Notes under the pieces: generated by a model
Seen by the model: only the letters and a program-made list of their open reading frames with translations
Told to the model about the DNA's origin: nothing
Database searches by the model: none
Part shown: one piece after another, positions 18,267 to 27,095 of the stretch
Position numbering within the stretch: position 1 is the stretch's first letter
How the letters are laid out: every line of letters begins with the position of its first letter
Made by a program: the position numbers and the translations under genes
Source: Deltaproteobacteria bacterium
GTDB lineage: Bacteria; Desulfobacterota; Syntrophobacteria; Syntrophobacterales; Syntrophobacteraceae
DNA: 38,119 nucleotides
Direction of reading: 5' to 3'
Assembly (NCBI GenBank): GCA_021793275.1
Contig: JAJYTC010000025.1
Location: forward strand, 1 to 38,119

Positions 18267-18803
18267 ATGGAATCGGTGTGGGAAGCTGTAAAAGAGCTCC
18301 TTTCGGGTCTTGGGACGGTATTCATTCATCTTTTCAGAAAACCGATAACCGAGCAGTATCCCGAATACAAAAGGCCTCTGCCCGAAAGGGCGCGAGGGAG
18401 GATAATCCTTACGTGCGATCCCGACGGCGGTGAACGCTGTGTCGCCTGCCGTCTGTGTTCAGCCGTCTGTCCGGTCAACTGCATTTCGATGGAAGGCGCT
18501 GAAAGACCGGATGGCCGCCGCTACGCGCCATGGTTTCGAATCAATTTTGCCCGGTGCATTCTGTGCGGGTTTTGCGAGGAGGCCTGCCCGACCTCGGCAA
18601 TCCAGCTCACTACCGACTATGAATTCTCCAAAACAGACATTCTCTCCTTTGTCTACGAAAAAGAGGACCTCCTGGTAAACCACCAGGGAAAGGACAAGGA
18701 ATACAATTTTTACAGATATTCAGGCGTAACCACAAACTACGGCGACAAGGGCGAACACGTCGGGGAGAGCAAACCCGTCGATATAAAAAGCAATATGCCG
18801 TGA
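18267..18803 (+). CDS. nuoI: Complex I subunit NuoI, 2x[4Fe-4S] ferredoxin-like
   Basis: Carries clusters N6a and N6b and passes electrons toward N2 on NuoB. The two motifs are C58-C61-C64-C68 (CVACRLCSAVCP) and C97-C100-C103-C107 (CILCGFCEEACP). The N-terminal amphipathic segment lies against the membrane, and the C-terminal 70 residues are longer than in minimal homologues. The GGGAGG site lies before ATG 18267, just after the long hairpin. In a complex without NuoEFG, this subunit is the likely docking point for a ferredoxin or other electron donor; that is inference. Confidence 0.95.
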   Translation: MESVWEAVKELLSGLGTVFIHLFRKPITEQYPEYKRPLPERARGRIILTCDPDGGERCVACRLCSAVCPVNCISMEGAERPDGRRYAPWFRINFARCILCGFCEEACPTSAIQLTTDYEFSKTDILSFVYEKEDLLVNHQGKDKEYNFYRYSGVTTNYGDKGEHVGESKPVDIKSNMP

Positions 18804-18816
18804 CGGGAGGCGTGCG

Positions 18817-18874
18817 CAGGATTTACATGATCTGCAGGATTTTGAATGCTCATGACCAAATCCTTTAAATCCTG
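18817..18874. repeat. AATCCTG-type intergenic palindrome between nuoI and nuoJ
   Basis: CAGGATTTACATGATCTGCAGGATTT on the left is an imperfect inverted repeat of AAATCCTTTAAATCCTG on the right. The unit CAGGATTT/AAATCCTG recurs in both arms. Similar ATCCTG palindromes are common in many bacterial genomes. This is the second hairpin-forming repeat inside this operon. Confidence 0.6.
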
Positions 18875-18888
18875 TCGAGGATGACGGA

Positions 18889-19503
18889 ATGACGCTTTAC
18901 GGAATTCTTTTTTATCTGATATCGGCGGCGGTGATAGCGGCAACGGCTATGGCTATCACACGAAAAAACCTGGTGCACGCCGTGGTTTACCTGATAATCT
19001 CCTTTTTCGGGACCGCGATGCTTTTCTATCTTTTCGGCGCTCCTCTTCTGGCCGCCCTCGAGGTCATCATCTACGCTGGTGCGATAATGGTGCTGTTTTT
19101 GTTCGTGGTGATGATGCTCCGGGCCGAATCTTCGCATGAGAGCGTGTTTCCTCCGATTCAGTGGCTTCCGGCGGCCTTTTTCTGCCTGATCTATGTCCTT
19201 GTGGCTACGGCGATGTCCGTTCGAACGCCGGGCATGAACGTCCCTTTGAAAATGCTGACCGCCTCGCCGAGACAATTCGCCGTCTATGTTTTCGAGTATC
19301 ACTGGTTTTCAATAGAGGTCGTTTCGATATTGCTTCTGCTCGCGCTGATAGGCGCTCTGAATCTTGGGGCAGGCAAGGACGCAGGATCTGATGGCGAGCC
19401 GACAGACTATAACACGGACCCGGCCGGGGAACCGCCCGCCGCCGCAGGCAGCGGGCAACCTGGCCGGCGGTCCAACCGCCATGGTGTTGAGGATGAAAAA
19501 TGA
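18889..19503 (+). CDS. nuoJ: Complex I subunit NuoJ
   Basis: Membrane subunit of the antiporter-like chain. It has five hydrophobic helices, with the conserved block NLVHAVVYLIISFFGTAMLF and LEVIIYAGAIMVLFLFVVMM, whose third helix contains the pi-bulge region of the family. The C-terminal 45 residues (about 160-204) are hydrophilic, rich in Gly, Pro and Asp, and longer than usual. Its stop overlaps the nuoK start as ATGA, a sign of coupled translation. Confidence 0.94.
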   Translation: MTLYGILFYLISAAVIAATAMAITRKNLVHAVVYLIISFFGTAMLFYLFGAPLLAALEVIIYAGAIMVLFLFVVMMLRAESSHESVFPPIQWLPAAFFCLIYVLVATAMSVRTPGMNVPLKMLTASPRQFAVYVFEYHWFSIEVVSILLLLALIGALNLGAGKDAGSDGEPTDYNTDPAGEPPAAAGSGQPGRRSNRHGVEDEK

Positions 19504-19802
19504 TAGTGCCCTTCAGTAATGTTTTGGTGGTTGCAGGTATTCTTTTCGCGCTGGGAGTATTTTGCACCGTTGCCAGGCGCAACCTGATCATGATCGTTCT
19601 CGGAATCGAAATCATGCTGAATGCGGCATCCATCGTTTTTGTCGGGGCTGCGCTGCACCTGGATAGTCTCGACGGCCAGACTTTCGTGCTCTTCATACTG
19701 GCCGTGGCCGCCACCGAGGTTTCCGTGGGGCTTGCGATCATCGTTTACGCCTTCAGGCGCACCGGGTCATTCGATCCGGCCAACTTCAACCTTTTGAGGT
19801 AA
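19500..19802 (+). CDS. nuoK: Complex I subunit NuoK
   Basis: A 100-residue MrpC-like subunit with three membrane helices. The two conserved membrane glutamates are visible, the first in LGIEIMLNAAS and the second in AATEVSVGLAII. Both are needed for proton movement in studied enzymes. The length is exactly that of the family. ATGA overlap with nuoJ; nuoL follows after six bases. Confidence 0.95.
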   Translation: MIVPFSNVLVVAGILFALGVFCTVARRNLIMIVLGIEIMLNAASIVFVGAALHLDSLDGQTFVLFILAVAATEVSVGLAIIVYAFRRTGSFDPANFNLLR

Positions 19803-19808
19803 GGCAAT

Positions 19809-21719
19809 ATGGTTGGCTCACCTCCTCATGCTGTGGACCTGGCGGCCCTGATCGCGGCCACGATGCTGCCGTTTGCCTCCTTTCTGGCAATACTTGTCGC
19901 AACGCGGGGCCGGCCCCGACTTTCAGCCGGGCTCTCGATCGGGTCGGTCACGATCGCACTGGTATGTTCTATTGCTCTTCTGGCTTTGAATTTCCAATTG
20001 GCCGCGCCGATCCAGTTTTCGACCAGGCTGATCGCTTCGAGCGGTCTGAATATTCCCTTCGGCTTTTTGCTGGATCCACTGAATCTGCTGATGATTGTTG
20101 TGGTGTCGACAATCTGTTTTCTGGTGCAGGTTTATTCGCTTGGATACATGGCGGGAGATCCCGGATTTTCGCGCTACTATGCCTTCATGTCGCTTTTTAC
20201 CTGGGCGATGATGAGCCTGTCGCTTTCGGCGAGTTTGCTCCAGCTTTATTTTTTCTGGGAACTGGTGGGCCTTTCGTCCTATCTGCTGATCGGTTTCTGG
20301 TATGAAAAGTTCAGCGCCACTCAGGCGGGCAAAAAAGCGTTCGTAATGACCAGGGCCGGCGACGTGGCGTTTTTCATCGGCTTTTTGCTTCTTTTTATAC
20401 ACACGGGCGATTTGAGTATCGTGCATCTGAACAGCCGCGCTGCATTGGCGGGCATCTCGCCCTCTTTTCTTACCTTATCTGCCCTGCTGATCTTTGGCGG
20501 AATAGTGGGCAAAAGCGCGCAGTTTCCATTGCTTACCTGGCTGCCGGATGCGATGGAAGGCCCCACCCCGGTGAGCGCTCTGCTCCATTCGGCGACGATG
20601 GTTGCAGCAGGCGTTTACCTTTTCGCACGTCTTTTCCCCTTTTTCAGCATGTCCCCGGTCGCAATGTCCGTCTTTCTGGCCATTGGAACGATCAGCATGC
20701 TCCTTGCCTCCACGATGGCCCTGGTGAGCCGGGACATAAAGAGGGTTTGGGCCTATTCCACAATCAGCCAGCTCGGGTTCATGATCATGGCCCTCGGCGC
20801 CGGCGGATATTTCGCCGGTGTGTTTCATCTCACCACGCACGCAGGTTTCAAGGCGCTGCTCTTTCTTTGCTCCGGGGTGTTCATCCACCGCTACGAGACC
20901 AACGACATCTATGAATTGAGCCGTCTTGGCGCCAGGCGGATGCTTGTCCCCATGGTTTCGATGGTCCTCGGGGCCGCGGCGCTTTCCGGTTTGCCGCCTC
21001 TTTCGGGCTATTTCAGCAAGGAGGCCATAATGGGTTCGCTTTCTGTGCTGCCCGACCCTGTATGGCTGGCCGCGGGTCTTGTCGGGGTCTTTTTGACCGC
21101 CTATTATTCGTTCCGCCTGATTTTTATCCTGCTCCTTCCCGGTGAATCTGAAGCCCCGGCAGGCGCCCCCGCCGCACCGGCGCATGAAAGCGATGAATCC
21201 GGACATAAGTTCCAAGATCGGGTGATGGCCTTGCCGTTGATTATCCTTTCTGCGGTTACGGTTATTTTGGGTTTTTTTGCAACTCCGCTTAAGCATTTTC
21301 TCGGGGCCTCCCTAACGGCGCGCGGCCTGGCCGGGACTGAAGCCTCATCCTGGCCCCATATGGCCGCGCTGGCTCTCGCCGTTGCGGGAGTGTCGCTGGC
21401 CTGGATCGAATTCGGCAGAAAGGGCGCAAAACAGGTAGGTTTTGTGGACAGAATACCGTCTCTATATAGACTCTTCTCCGAGCGATGGTACATCGATCGT
21501 TTTTACGGCCTGCTGGTCAACGTTGTTGTCGACAGGGGCATATCCCGGCTCTGCTACCAGAACGACAAAAAAGTCATCGACGGCAGCATCGACGGAATTT
21601 GCGAGGGAACGGTCGAAAGCGGCAGGGTGGTCGCCTTTCTGCAGACCGGGATGGTGCAATACAGGCTGTTGGCGATGTTTGCCGTTTTGGTACTGCTTGC
21701 CCTTTATTTTTATTATTGA
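19809..21719 (+). CDS. nuoL: Complex I antiporter-like subunit NuoL
   Basis: The distal proton-pumping subunit, 636 residues. The key residues are present: the Glu of TMH5 in YFFWELVGLSSY, the Lys of TMH7 in GIVGKSAQFPLLTW, and the following WLPDAMEGPTPVSALLHSAT. Further conserved blocks are KRVWAYSTISQLG and FHLTTHAGFKALLFL. The C-terminal amphipathic helix and last anchor helix are present, so it can span the membrane arm as in the 14-subunit enzyme. The start is ATG 19809, with a short spacer after nuoK. Confidence 0.95.
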   Translation: MVGSPPHAVDLAALIAATMLPFASFLAILVATRGRPRLSAGLSIGSVTIALVCSIALLALNFQLAAPIQFSTRLIASSGLNIPFGFLLDPLNLLMIVVVSTICFLVQVYSLGYMAGDPGFSRYYAFMSLFTWAMMSLSLSASLLQLYFFWELVGLSSYLLIGFWYEKFSATQAGKKAFVMTRAGDVAFFIGFLLLFIHTGDLSIVHLNSRAALAGISPSFLTLSALLIFGGIVGKSAQFPLLTWLPDAMEGPTPVSALLHSATMVAAGVYLFARLFPFFSMSPVAMSVFLAIGTISMLLASTMALVSRDIKRVWAYSTISQLGFMIMALGAGGYFAGVFHLTTHAGFKALLFLCSGVFIHRYETNDIYELSRLGARRMLVPMVSMVLGAAALSGLPPLSGYFSKEAIMGSLSVLPDPVWLAAGLVGVFLTAYYSFRLIFILLLPGESEAPAGAPAAPAHESDESGHKFQDRVMALPLIILSAVTVILGFFATPLKHFLGASLTARGLAGTEASSWPHMAALALAVAGVSLAWIEFGRKGAKQVGFVDRIPSLYRLFSERWYIDRFYGLLVNVVVDRGISRLCYQNDKKVIDGSIDGICEGTVESGRVVAFLQTGMVQYRLLAMFAVLVLLALYFYY

Positions 21720-21761
21720 AAACGTATTTGAGAACCCTGGATCAAAGAAGGCGATTTTCCC

Positions 21762-23243
21762 ATGCAGATGGAGCCTGCTTCATTTCCTTTTCTTTCCGCC
21801 ATCTTGCTTAGTTGCGTTGTCGGAATGCTGACGATTATGCTTATTCCCGAAGAGAAACACCGGCTGATAAAGCAGGTGAGCGTCGTCTTCTCCGGGATTT
21901 GCCTCCTTTTGACCCTCTATGTTTTCTTTGCTTTTAACAGGAAGTTGGGTGGTCTTCAGTTCGTAGAGCACGTCAGTTGGATTCCCTCCCTGGGCATCAG
22001 TTACTTCAACGCCGTGGACGGATTCAGCCTGCCGAATATATTGCTCACCGGCATTGTATTTTTTACCGGCGTGCTGACCATGTGGGAACTCAATACGAGG
22101 GTGAAAGAATACTTCGCTCTCTATTTCCTGATGGTCGCCGGAGTGTTCGGTCTATTCATGAGCATGGACCTCTTCTTCATATTCGTCTGGTACGATGTCT
22201 CCCTTTTTCCAATGTACCTGCTGATTGCAGTCTGGGGCACGACCCGGAAAGAGTACGGGGCAATGAAGCTGACCCTCTATCTTCTTGCGGGAAGCGCCCT
22301 GATTCTGCCTGCCATCATCTTACTCTGGGCCAAGTCCGGTCTTGACACCTTTTCTTTCGTTTCGCTGATGCACCCGGGACTGTTTACTCCGGAAGTGCAG
22401 AAGTTCGCTTTCCTGCTTCTCTTTTTGGGATTCGGCATCCTTGCGGCCGTTTGGCCCTTGCATACCTGGTCTCCCGACGGACATGTGGCTGCGCCCCATG
22501 GGGTTAGCATGGTGCACGCCGGGGTCCTGATGAAGATCGGCGCATTCGGCATTCTGCGTGTTGCCATTATGCTCTGCCCCCTTGGATGGATTTACTGGGC
22601 AAAGTTTATGGCGGTGCTTGCCGTAATCGGAATAGTCTACGGGGCGTTTGTTGGTCTGATGCAAACCGACCTCAAGTACGTGATCGGGTATTCGAGCGTG
22701 TCGCATATGGGGGTTGTCTGCCTCGGTTTATCAACGGTTACTGTCGCCGGTCTGAACGGGGCTGTGTTCCAAATGTTCGCTCACGGCATTATGACGGCTT
22801 TGTTCTTTTCTTCTGTCGGCTACATTTACGACCGGACCCACACCAAGATGATTCCCGAACTCGGCGGCTTGAGCCGTATAATGCCGGTTGCCTCGGGGTT
22901 TTTTATCATGGCGGCCCTCGCCGGCATGGGTCTGCCCGGGCTGGCGAATTTCTGGGGTGAGCTCGTGGTATTTCTGGCCGCTCTTAAAGTTTATCCCCTG
23001 TTCGGAGTAATTGCCGTGTTGGGGCTCGTTGTGACAGCTCTTTTCATGCTGCGCGTTGTGCAGAAGGCATTTTACGGCCCTGCAAACCCGCGCTTCGCCG
23101 GACTCCAGGATGTTTCCCTGTGGCTTGGAACTCCCCGGATAATACTGGCTGCGGTCCTGCTGATCGTGGGACTTTGTCCTTCCCTGCTTTTTAACGTGAT
23201 CCGGACCGCTTCGGTTCCATTTATGAATGGGTTGCTGAGATGA
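21762..23243 (+). CDS. nuoM: Complex I antiporter-like subunit NuoM, with altered channel residues
   Basis: A 493-residue antiporter-like subunit with about fourteen helices. It is odd at two positions. The TMH5 Glu (E144 in E. coli) is Asp in FVWYDVSLFPMYLL (D145). The TMH7 Lys (K234 in E. coli) is Leu: GFGILAAVWPLHTW aligns without gaps to the usual GFAVKxPLxPxHTW. The next block is SPDGHVAAPHGVSMVHAGVLMK, instead of LPDAHTEAPTAGSVxLAGVLLK, but its TMH8 Lys is kept. The TMH12 Glu in ANFWGELVV is also kept. I recall similar SPDGH-type NuoM proteins in other anaerobes, so this may be a subfamily trait. The stop overlaps nuoN as ATGA. Confidence 0.93.
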   Translation: MQMEPASFPFLSAILLSCVVGMLTIMLIPEEKHRLIKQVSVVFSGICLLLTLYVFFAFNRKLGGLQFVEHVSWIPSLGISYFNAVDGFSLPNILLTGIVFFTGVLTMWELNTRVKEYFALYFLMVAGVFGLFMSMDLFFIFVWYDVSLFPMYLLIAVWGTTRKEYGAMKLTLYLLAGSALILPAIILLWAKSGLDTFSFVSLMHPGLFTPEVQKFAFLLLFLGFGILAAVWPLHTWSPDGHVAAPHGVSMVHAGVLMKIGAFGILRVAIMLCPLGWIYWAKFMAVLAVIGIVYGAFVGLMQTDLKYVIGYSSVSHMGVVCLGLSTVTVAGLNGAVFQMFAHGIMTALFFSSVGYIYDRTHTKMIPELGGLSRIMPVASGFFIMAALAGMGLPGLANFWGELVVFLAALKVYPLFGVIAVLGLVVTALFMLRVVQKAFYGPANPRFAGLQDVSLWLGTPRIILAAVLLIVGLCPSLLFNVIRTASVPFMNGLLR

Positions 23244-24685
23244 ACTGGACAATTGCCGGCCCCGAAATATTCTACTTTGCCGCAAGTCTTTGGTTTCTGC
23301 TCCTTTCTTTCGCACCGCCCCGGAAGCCCGCTGCGGACCGCGCGCACCGCCGGGAATATCTTACGGCCATCTTCCTGGCTTCTGTCGGCATTCTGGTTTG
23401 CCTCGCCTCAATCCATGCGCAAGGCTGGCTTTTTATCAGGGCCTACAGCGTGGATGTTTTTTCCCAGGTCTTTAAGACCCTCCTCTCGCTGGGGCTCTTT
23501 TTGATTGTATCCATTTGCGGCCACATGACAGACATTGATGACCGGAGGCATAACGAGTTCTATTTCCTCCTTTTTGTCTGCACGCTTGCGCTGATGCTGC
23601 TGGTAAGCGCCGACAGCCTTCTCTCGATTTATTTGTCCCTGGAGCTTTCCAGCTACTCTCTCTACATCCTCGTTGCGTTGAGGAAGAAGCAAAGCCTCGG
23701 GCTGGAAGCAGGAATAAAATATTTTCTCATAGGCAGTTTCGCCTCTGCGGTGATGCTTTTCGGAATGGCGCTCCTCTATTCCTCTTCCGGCGCCGCCTAT
23801 CTTCCCGCTATGGCAAAAGTGCTGCCCGCTATGATCGCCCATCCGGCAGTGATAATAGGATTGCTTTTCACCCTTAGCGGCTTCTTCTTCAAGCTCGCCG
23901 TATTTCCCTTCCATTTTTGGGCGCCCGATACCTACCAGGGAGCTTCCAACCAGGTCGCAGCCTATATCGCTACGGCATCGAAAGTCGCTGCCATCGCCGT
24001 TATCATGAGAGTGCTGGCCTTTGCCGGCCACGGCAGCGCATACCTCGTCCACGTGCTGGTGTTTTTATCCGTTGTTTCGATGACCCTGGGAAACCTTGCC
24101 GCCATTGTGCAAAAAGACATAAAGAGGCTGCTGGCATTCTCGACGATAGCCCATTCCGGCTACGTGCTCATCGGAATATTGGTTTTGGATCCTGCGGGGT
24201 ATTCCGCTGCGATTTTTTATGCGCTTGCGCTGCTGGCGATGAAATTTACCGCTTTCATGGTTGTCGTGGAACTGGCCCCCGACGGTCGCAACCTGCAGAT
24301 AGAAGAGCTCGCCGGGCTTCACAAGAGGTCTCCGATAATGGCCCTGGCGCTTCTTGTGGCGCTTTTCAGCCTGGCCGGAATTCCACCCACCATCGGATTT
24401 ACCGGAAAATTCCTCATTTTCACGGCGGCTATCCAGAAAGGCTATGTGTGGCTTGTAATCATCGCCATGATAAACGTCGTGATATCCCTTTACTATTACC
24501 TGCTGGTAATCAAAGCAGCATACCTGCTCGAGCCGGCCGAAGCGCTGCCGCCCCTTGTGGTTTCGTTTCCAAAGAAGCTGCTGGCGGGCCTGTCCATAGC
24601 GGCAATCGTGGTCGTGGGCTTTTGCCCCTACTGGCTGATTCAGGTAGCGCAGGCCGCCGCCCAGCCGCTGTCCTTATGGCGGTAG
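23240..24685 (+). CDS. nuoN: Complex I antiporter-like subunit NuoN
   Basis: A 481-residue antiporter-like subunit next to NuoK. The TMH5 Glu is present (YLSLELSSYSLYILV), as are the TMH7 Lys in FFFKLAVFPFHFWAPD and the TMH8 Lys in YIATASKVAA. The conserved DIKRLLAFSTIAHSGY follows. It is the last gene of the nuo operon and ends in TAG, followed by a GC-rich hairpin. The N-terminal helices are those of the bacterial 14-helix form. Confidence 0.95.
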   Translation: MNWTIAGPEIFYFAASLWFLLLSFAPPRKPAADRAHRREYLTAIFLASVGILVCLASIHAQGWLFIRAYSVDVFSQVFKTLLSLGLFLIVSICGHMTDIDDRRHNEFYFLLFVCTLALMLLVSADSLLSIYLSLELSSYSLYILVALRKKQSLGLEAGIKYFLIGSFASAVMLFGMALLYSSSGAAYLPAMAKVLPAMIAHPAVIIGLLFTLSGFFFKLAVFPFHFWAPDTYQGASNQVAAYIATASKVAAIAVIMRVLAFAGHGSAYLVHVLVFLSVVSMTLGNLAAIVQKDIKRLLAFSTIAHSGYVLIGILVLDPAGYSAAIFYALALLAMKFTAFMVVVELAPDGRNLQIEELAGLHKRSPIMALALLVALFSLAGIPPTIGFTGKFLIFTAAIQKGYVWLVIIAMINVVISLYYYLLVIKAAYLLEPAEALPPLVVSFPKKLLAGLSIAAIVVVGFCPYWLIQVAQAAAQPLSLWR

Positions 24686-24689
24686 ATAA

Positions 24690-24721
24690 GCCGCCAGGCA
24701 ATCCGAATGACTGCTGGCGGC
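24690..24721. terminator. GC-rich hairpin between convergent nuoN and TPR genes
   Basis: GCCGCCAG (24690-24697) and CTGGCGGC (24714-24721) form a perfect 8-bp stem with a 16-base loop in the 43-base gap between convergent genes. There is no T tract on either side, so it may be a weak bidirectional terminator or a 3'-end stabiliser. Confidence 0.45.
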
Positions 24722-24728
24722 CACAAAT

Positions 24729-25403
24729 TTAGGGTTTCGCTGGCGGGGATTTCGTTTTCCGCGGGGATGCAGCTGCCTTGAGGTACGCGTCCGCTACCGC
24801 ATTGAGAGGGCTAAGGATTTTAAGATTGCTAAAGACCGCGAGGCTTTCTTTCTTTTTATTATCCAGGAACAGGTTTTCACCAAGTTCCTGCAGGAAGGTA
24901 GCCGACGTGGGATAGACTCCCAGCATCTTGCGATCCACTTTGATCGCAAGTTCATATTTTTTCTCCATTCTGAGCGAATGGGAATACCAGTAATTAGCCG
25001 TGAGGTTGTAGTAATCGATTTTGAGCACGGCCAGCGATGTCTCTTCGACCTTTGTCCAGTCCGCTTTAGCCGCATGAACCAGAATGACCGTGTTCATCAC
25101 CTCGATGGAGCCGGGCGATATGGCCAACGCCTTATTGAGATGCTCCAGCGCCTTTGAGTAGTTCTTGTCCAGGTAGTAGAGCCAGCCCATCCTGTAATTA
25201 ACGGTATAGGTGTTTGGATATGCCCTGTAGACTGCGCTCAAGTCCTTGATCGCATCTTCATATCGTTGCTGCCGCTCGTGCTCGTAGGACTTGTAATATG
25301 CGGCGGTTATTTCGGACTGGTTCAGGTCCGCCGCACGCAGCGGCAGACCGTAAGCTGTCAGAAAGATAACGGCTAAAGCCAAAAGAACCCCTAATTTCTT
25401 CAT
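24729..25403 (-). CDS. Secreted tetratricopeptide-repeat protein
   Basis: A 224-residue protein with a signal peptide (MKKLGVLLALAVIFLTAYG, cleavage probably after LRA at about 25), hence periplasmic. The mature part has about four TPR units, for example YRMGWLYYLDKNYSKALEHL and YWYSHSLRMEKKYELAIKV. The C-terminus is basic and Pro/Lys-rich. ATG 25403 starts the signal peptide; the TTG three codons earlier is not needed. It lies 19 bases after the TPR lipoprotein gene and is the last gene of the PqqD-cluster operon. TPR proteins of this type act as scaffolds; the partner is unknown. Confidence 0.8.
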   Translation of the reverse strand: MKKLGVLLALAVIFLTAYGLPLRAADLNQSEITAAYYKSYEHERQQRYEDAIKDLSAVYRAYPNTYTVNYRMGWLYYLDKNYSKALEHLNKALAISPGSIEVMNTVILVHAAKADWTKVEETSLAVLKIDYYNLTANYWYSHSLRMEKKYELAIKVDRKMLGVYPTSATFLQELGENLFLDNKKKESLAVFSNLKILSPLNAVADAYLKAAASPRKTKSPPAKP

Positions 25404-25422
25404 GTCGCCCAACCTTTGACCT

Positions 25423-27057
25423 CTAATTTTGAACTTGCATGGCGGACAATCGGGAAAGACCTGCCATTGCAGTGGGGTCCCCGGGCCAGAGGCTCAGGGA
25501 GATCCGAAATTGTTTTTCAGCTTCACCATTCTCGCCCAGGTGCAGGTAAGCCCAGCCAAGGCCGTCTGAAACCTCGGGGTAGAACGGTACGGGATGATAA
25601 GCCTGCAGACGCTTGAATGCTTTCAGAGCTTCCTGATAATCTCCGGTGTATATGTAGCTCCATCCCAGGTTATCAAGAGCGTGGCTCGGCCATGAAAAGT
25701 AAAGTTCCTGCTTCGGAAGCTGGCTGAGATTGGCCGTGTAGATCGCAATTGCACCCCGGTAATCCCTCTTCAAGAAGGCAACCGCTCCCAAGGCCACCCT
25801 GGCGCGGACATTCCGGGGGTCTTTTGCTACGACCTCCTTGAGCACAGCCCGGGACTCATTCAGACGCCCCAGGTAGAGGAGCGTAACCCCCTTGCCGAGC
25901 AAAGCATCCGTTCCTACAGCTCCTCTTTCCCTCGAAAGTTGATTGAATTCTCTAAGAGCGGTCTTGAGGTTCAGGTACACCTCGCACCAGGCTTCCATCA
26001 CGCGGGCATGAGAATCATGTCTCGCCGTCGGCAGATACCTGACGAGCATCTCGTGGGCCTTGGCGAATTCTCCCCTCTCGAAGTAGGCCGAAGCAAAATC
26101 CTTGTATAAAGTCTTCCAGCCCCTGTTCCTTTCGATCAATTGGCGGACGTAGCCGACGTCGGCGAAATACGGGTCGAGCCGGATCAGTCTTTCGAGGTAT
26201 TTTTTCGATTCTGAAGTTCTTCTGAGGGCCTTTGACGTAAATACCAGGCCGTACAAAAAAGGCCGTTGGTCGGCTTCAGTCGCGAGGCCCTTTTGGAAAA
26301 GCTCGTTGGCTTTCAAGATTTGGCCCTTGTAGTAGAAGCACCAGGCAACTTTAGCCGCGACCATGGGGTCGTCTTTCTCCCGTAATGATTCATCATAATA
26401 GCCGATGGCCCTGGAATAATCGCCCCTGTAATAGTAGGCATCCCCGAGCGCCGCCCTGATTGTCGCATGACCCACGAAATCGTTGCGATGCTTCAAAGCT
26501 TGCCTGAAGTGCTCTTCGGCGGAGATAAATTGTCGTTGGGCGAGAGCGGTGAGCCCCAGGCCGTAATTGGCGTCCGATATGTTCGAGATGACGAAGATTT
26601 TGTCTCTGGTTCTAAAGTAGGCCCAATTGTAATGGTGCCTGAGTTGTACGGCGCGCTTGAGCTGTTTTTCGAACCATTGCCTGGCCTCAGGGTATCGGCC
26701 TTTGGTGTATTCTACCCAGGCAAGCCCCTGGAGAGCGGCAAGGTTGTCGTGATGTTGCTTGTAAATAGCGGTAAAAAGCCTTTCGGCTTCCACGGTATTG
26801 CCTTGCTTCAAATATGTCCATCCCAGTAGCGACCGGTACTTGTCGGAACCGGGATCCGCCGACCAGGCCTTCAAGGCATGCTGGTGTGCCTGCGGATATT
26901 CGCCGGCCTTAAAGAGCCGAAGACCTTCCGAGTATTCCCGGTTGGCAACTATGGAGGTTACGGGATTGAAGTTTATGCCGGCGCATCCCTGGGCCAGGAT
27001 CAACAGCAAAATTGCCGCAAACCAAATGAGAGTTCGACTGATTATCCGATCGTGCAT
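25423..27057 (-). CDS. TPR-repeat lipoprotein
   Basis: A 544-residue protein with a lipoprotein signal: the hydrophobic stretch LIWFAAILLLILAQGC ends in AQGC, with the lipidated Cys at 25 (the -3 position is Ala, slightly atypical). Ten or more TPR-like helical pairs fill the rest, such as YRSLLGWTYLKQGNTVEAERLF, RAALGDAYYYRGDYSRAIGYY and DNLGWSYIYTGDYQEALKAF (trimmed here to short pieces). No enzymatic motif is seen. GGAGAAAG precedes ATG 27057. It is 38 bases after the M23 reading frame and probably forms an envelope scaffold with the secreted TPR protein. Inner- or outer-membrane placement cannot be decided. Confidence 0.83.
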   Translation of the reverse strand: MHDRIISRTLIWFAAILLLILAQGCAGINFNPVTSIVANREYSEGLRLFKAGEYPQAHQHALKAWSADPGSDKYRSLLGWTYLKQGNTVEAERLFTAIYKQHHDNLAALQGLAWVEYTKGRYPEARQWFEKQLKRAVQLRHHYNWAYFRTRDKIFVISNISDANYGLGLTALAQRQFISAEEHFRQALKHRNDFVGHATIRAALGDAYYYRGDYSRAIGYYDESLREKDDPMVAAKVAWCFYYKGQILKANELFQKGLATEADQRPFLYGLVFTSKALRRTSESKKYLERLIRLDPYFADVGYVRQLIERNRGWKTLYKDFASAYFERGEFAKAHEMLVRYLPTARHDSHARVMEAWCEVYLNLKTALREFNQLSRERGAVGTDALLGKGVTLLYLGRLNESRAVLKEVVAKDPRNVRARVALGAVAFLKRDYRGAIAIYTANLSQLPKQELYFSWPSHALDNLGWSYIYTGDYQEALKAFKRLQAYHPVPFYPEVSDGLGWAYLHLGENGEAEKQFRISLSLWPGDPTAMAGLSRLSAMQVQN

Positions 27058-27095
27058 CTTCTTTCTCCACCTTCCCGTGCGGGTTCAAAATAGGT

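Noticed and set aside
24690-24721. Strong rho-independent terminator after nuoN
   Set aside because: The stem is good but neither strand has a T tract, so it is listed only as a weak candidate.
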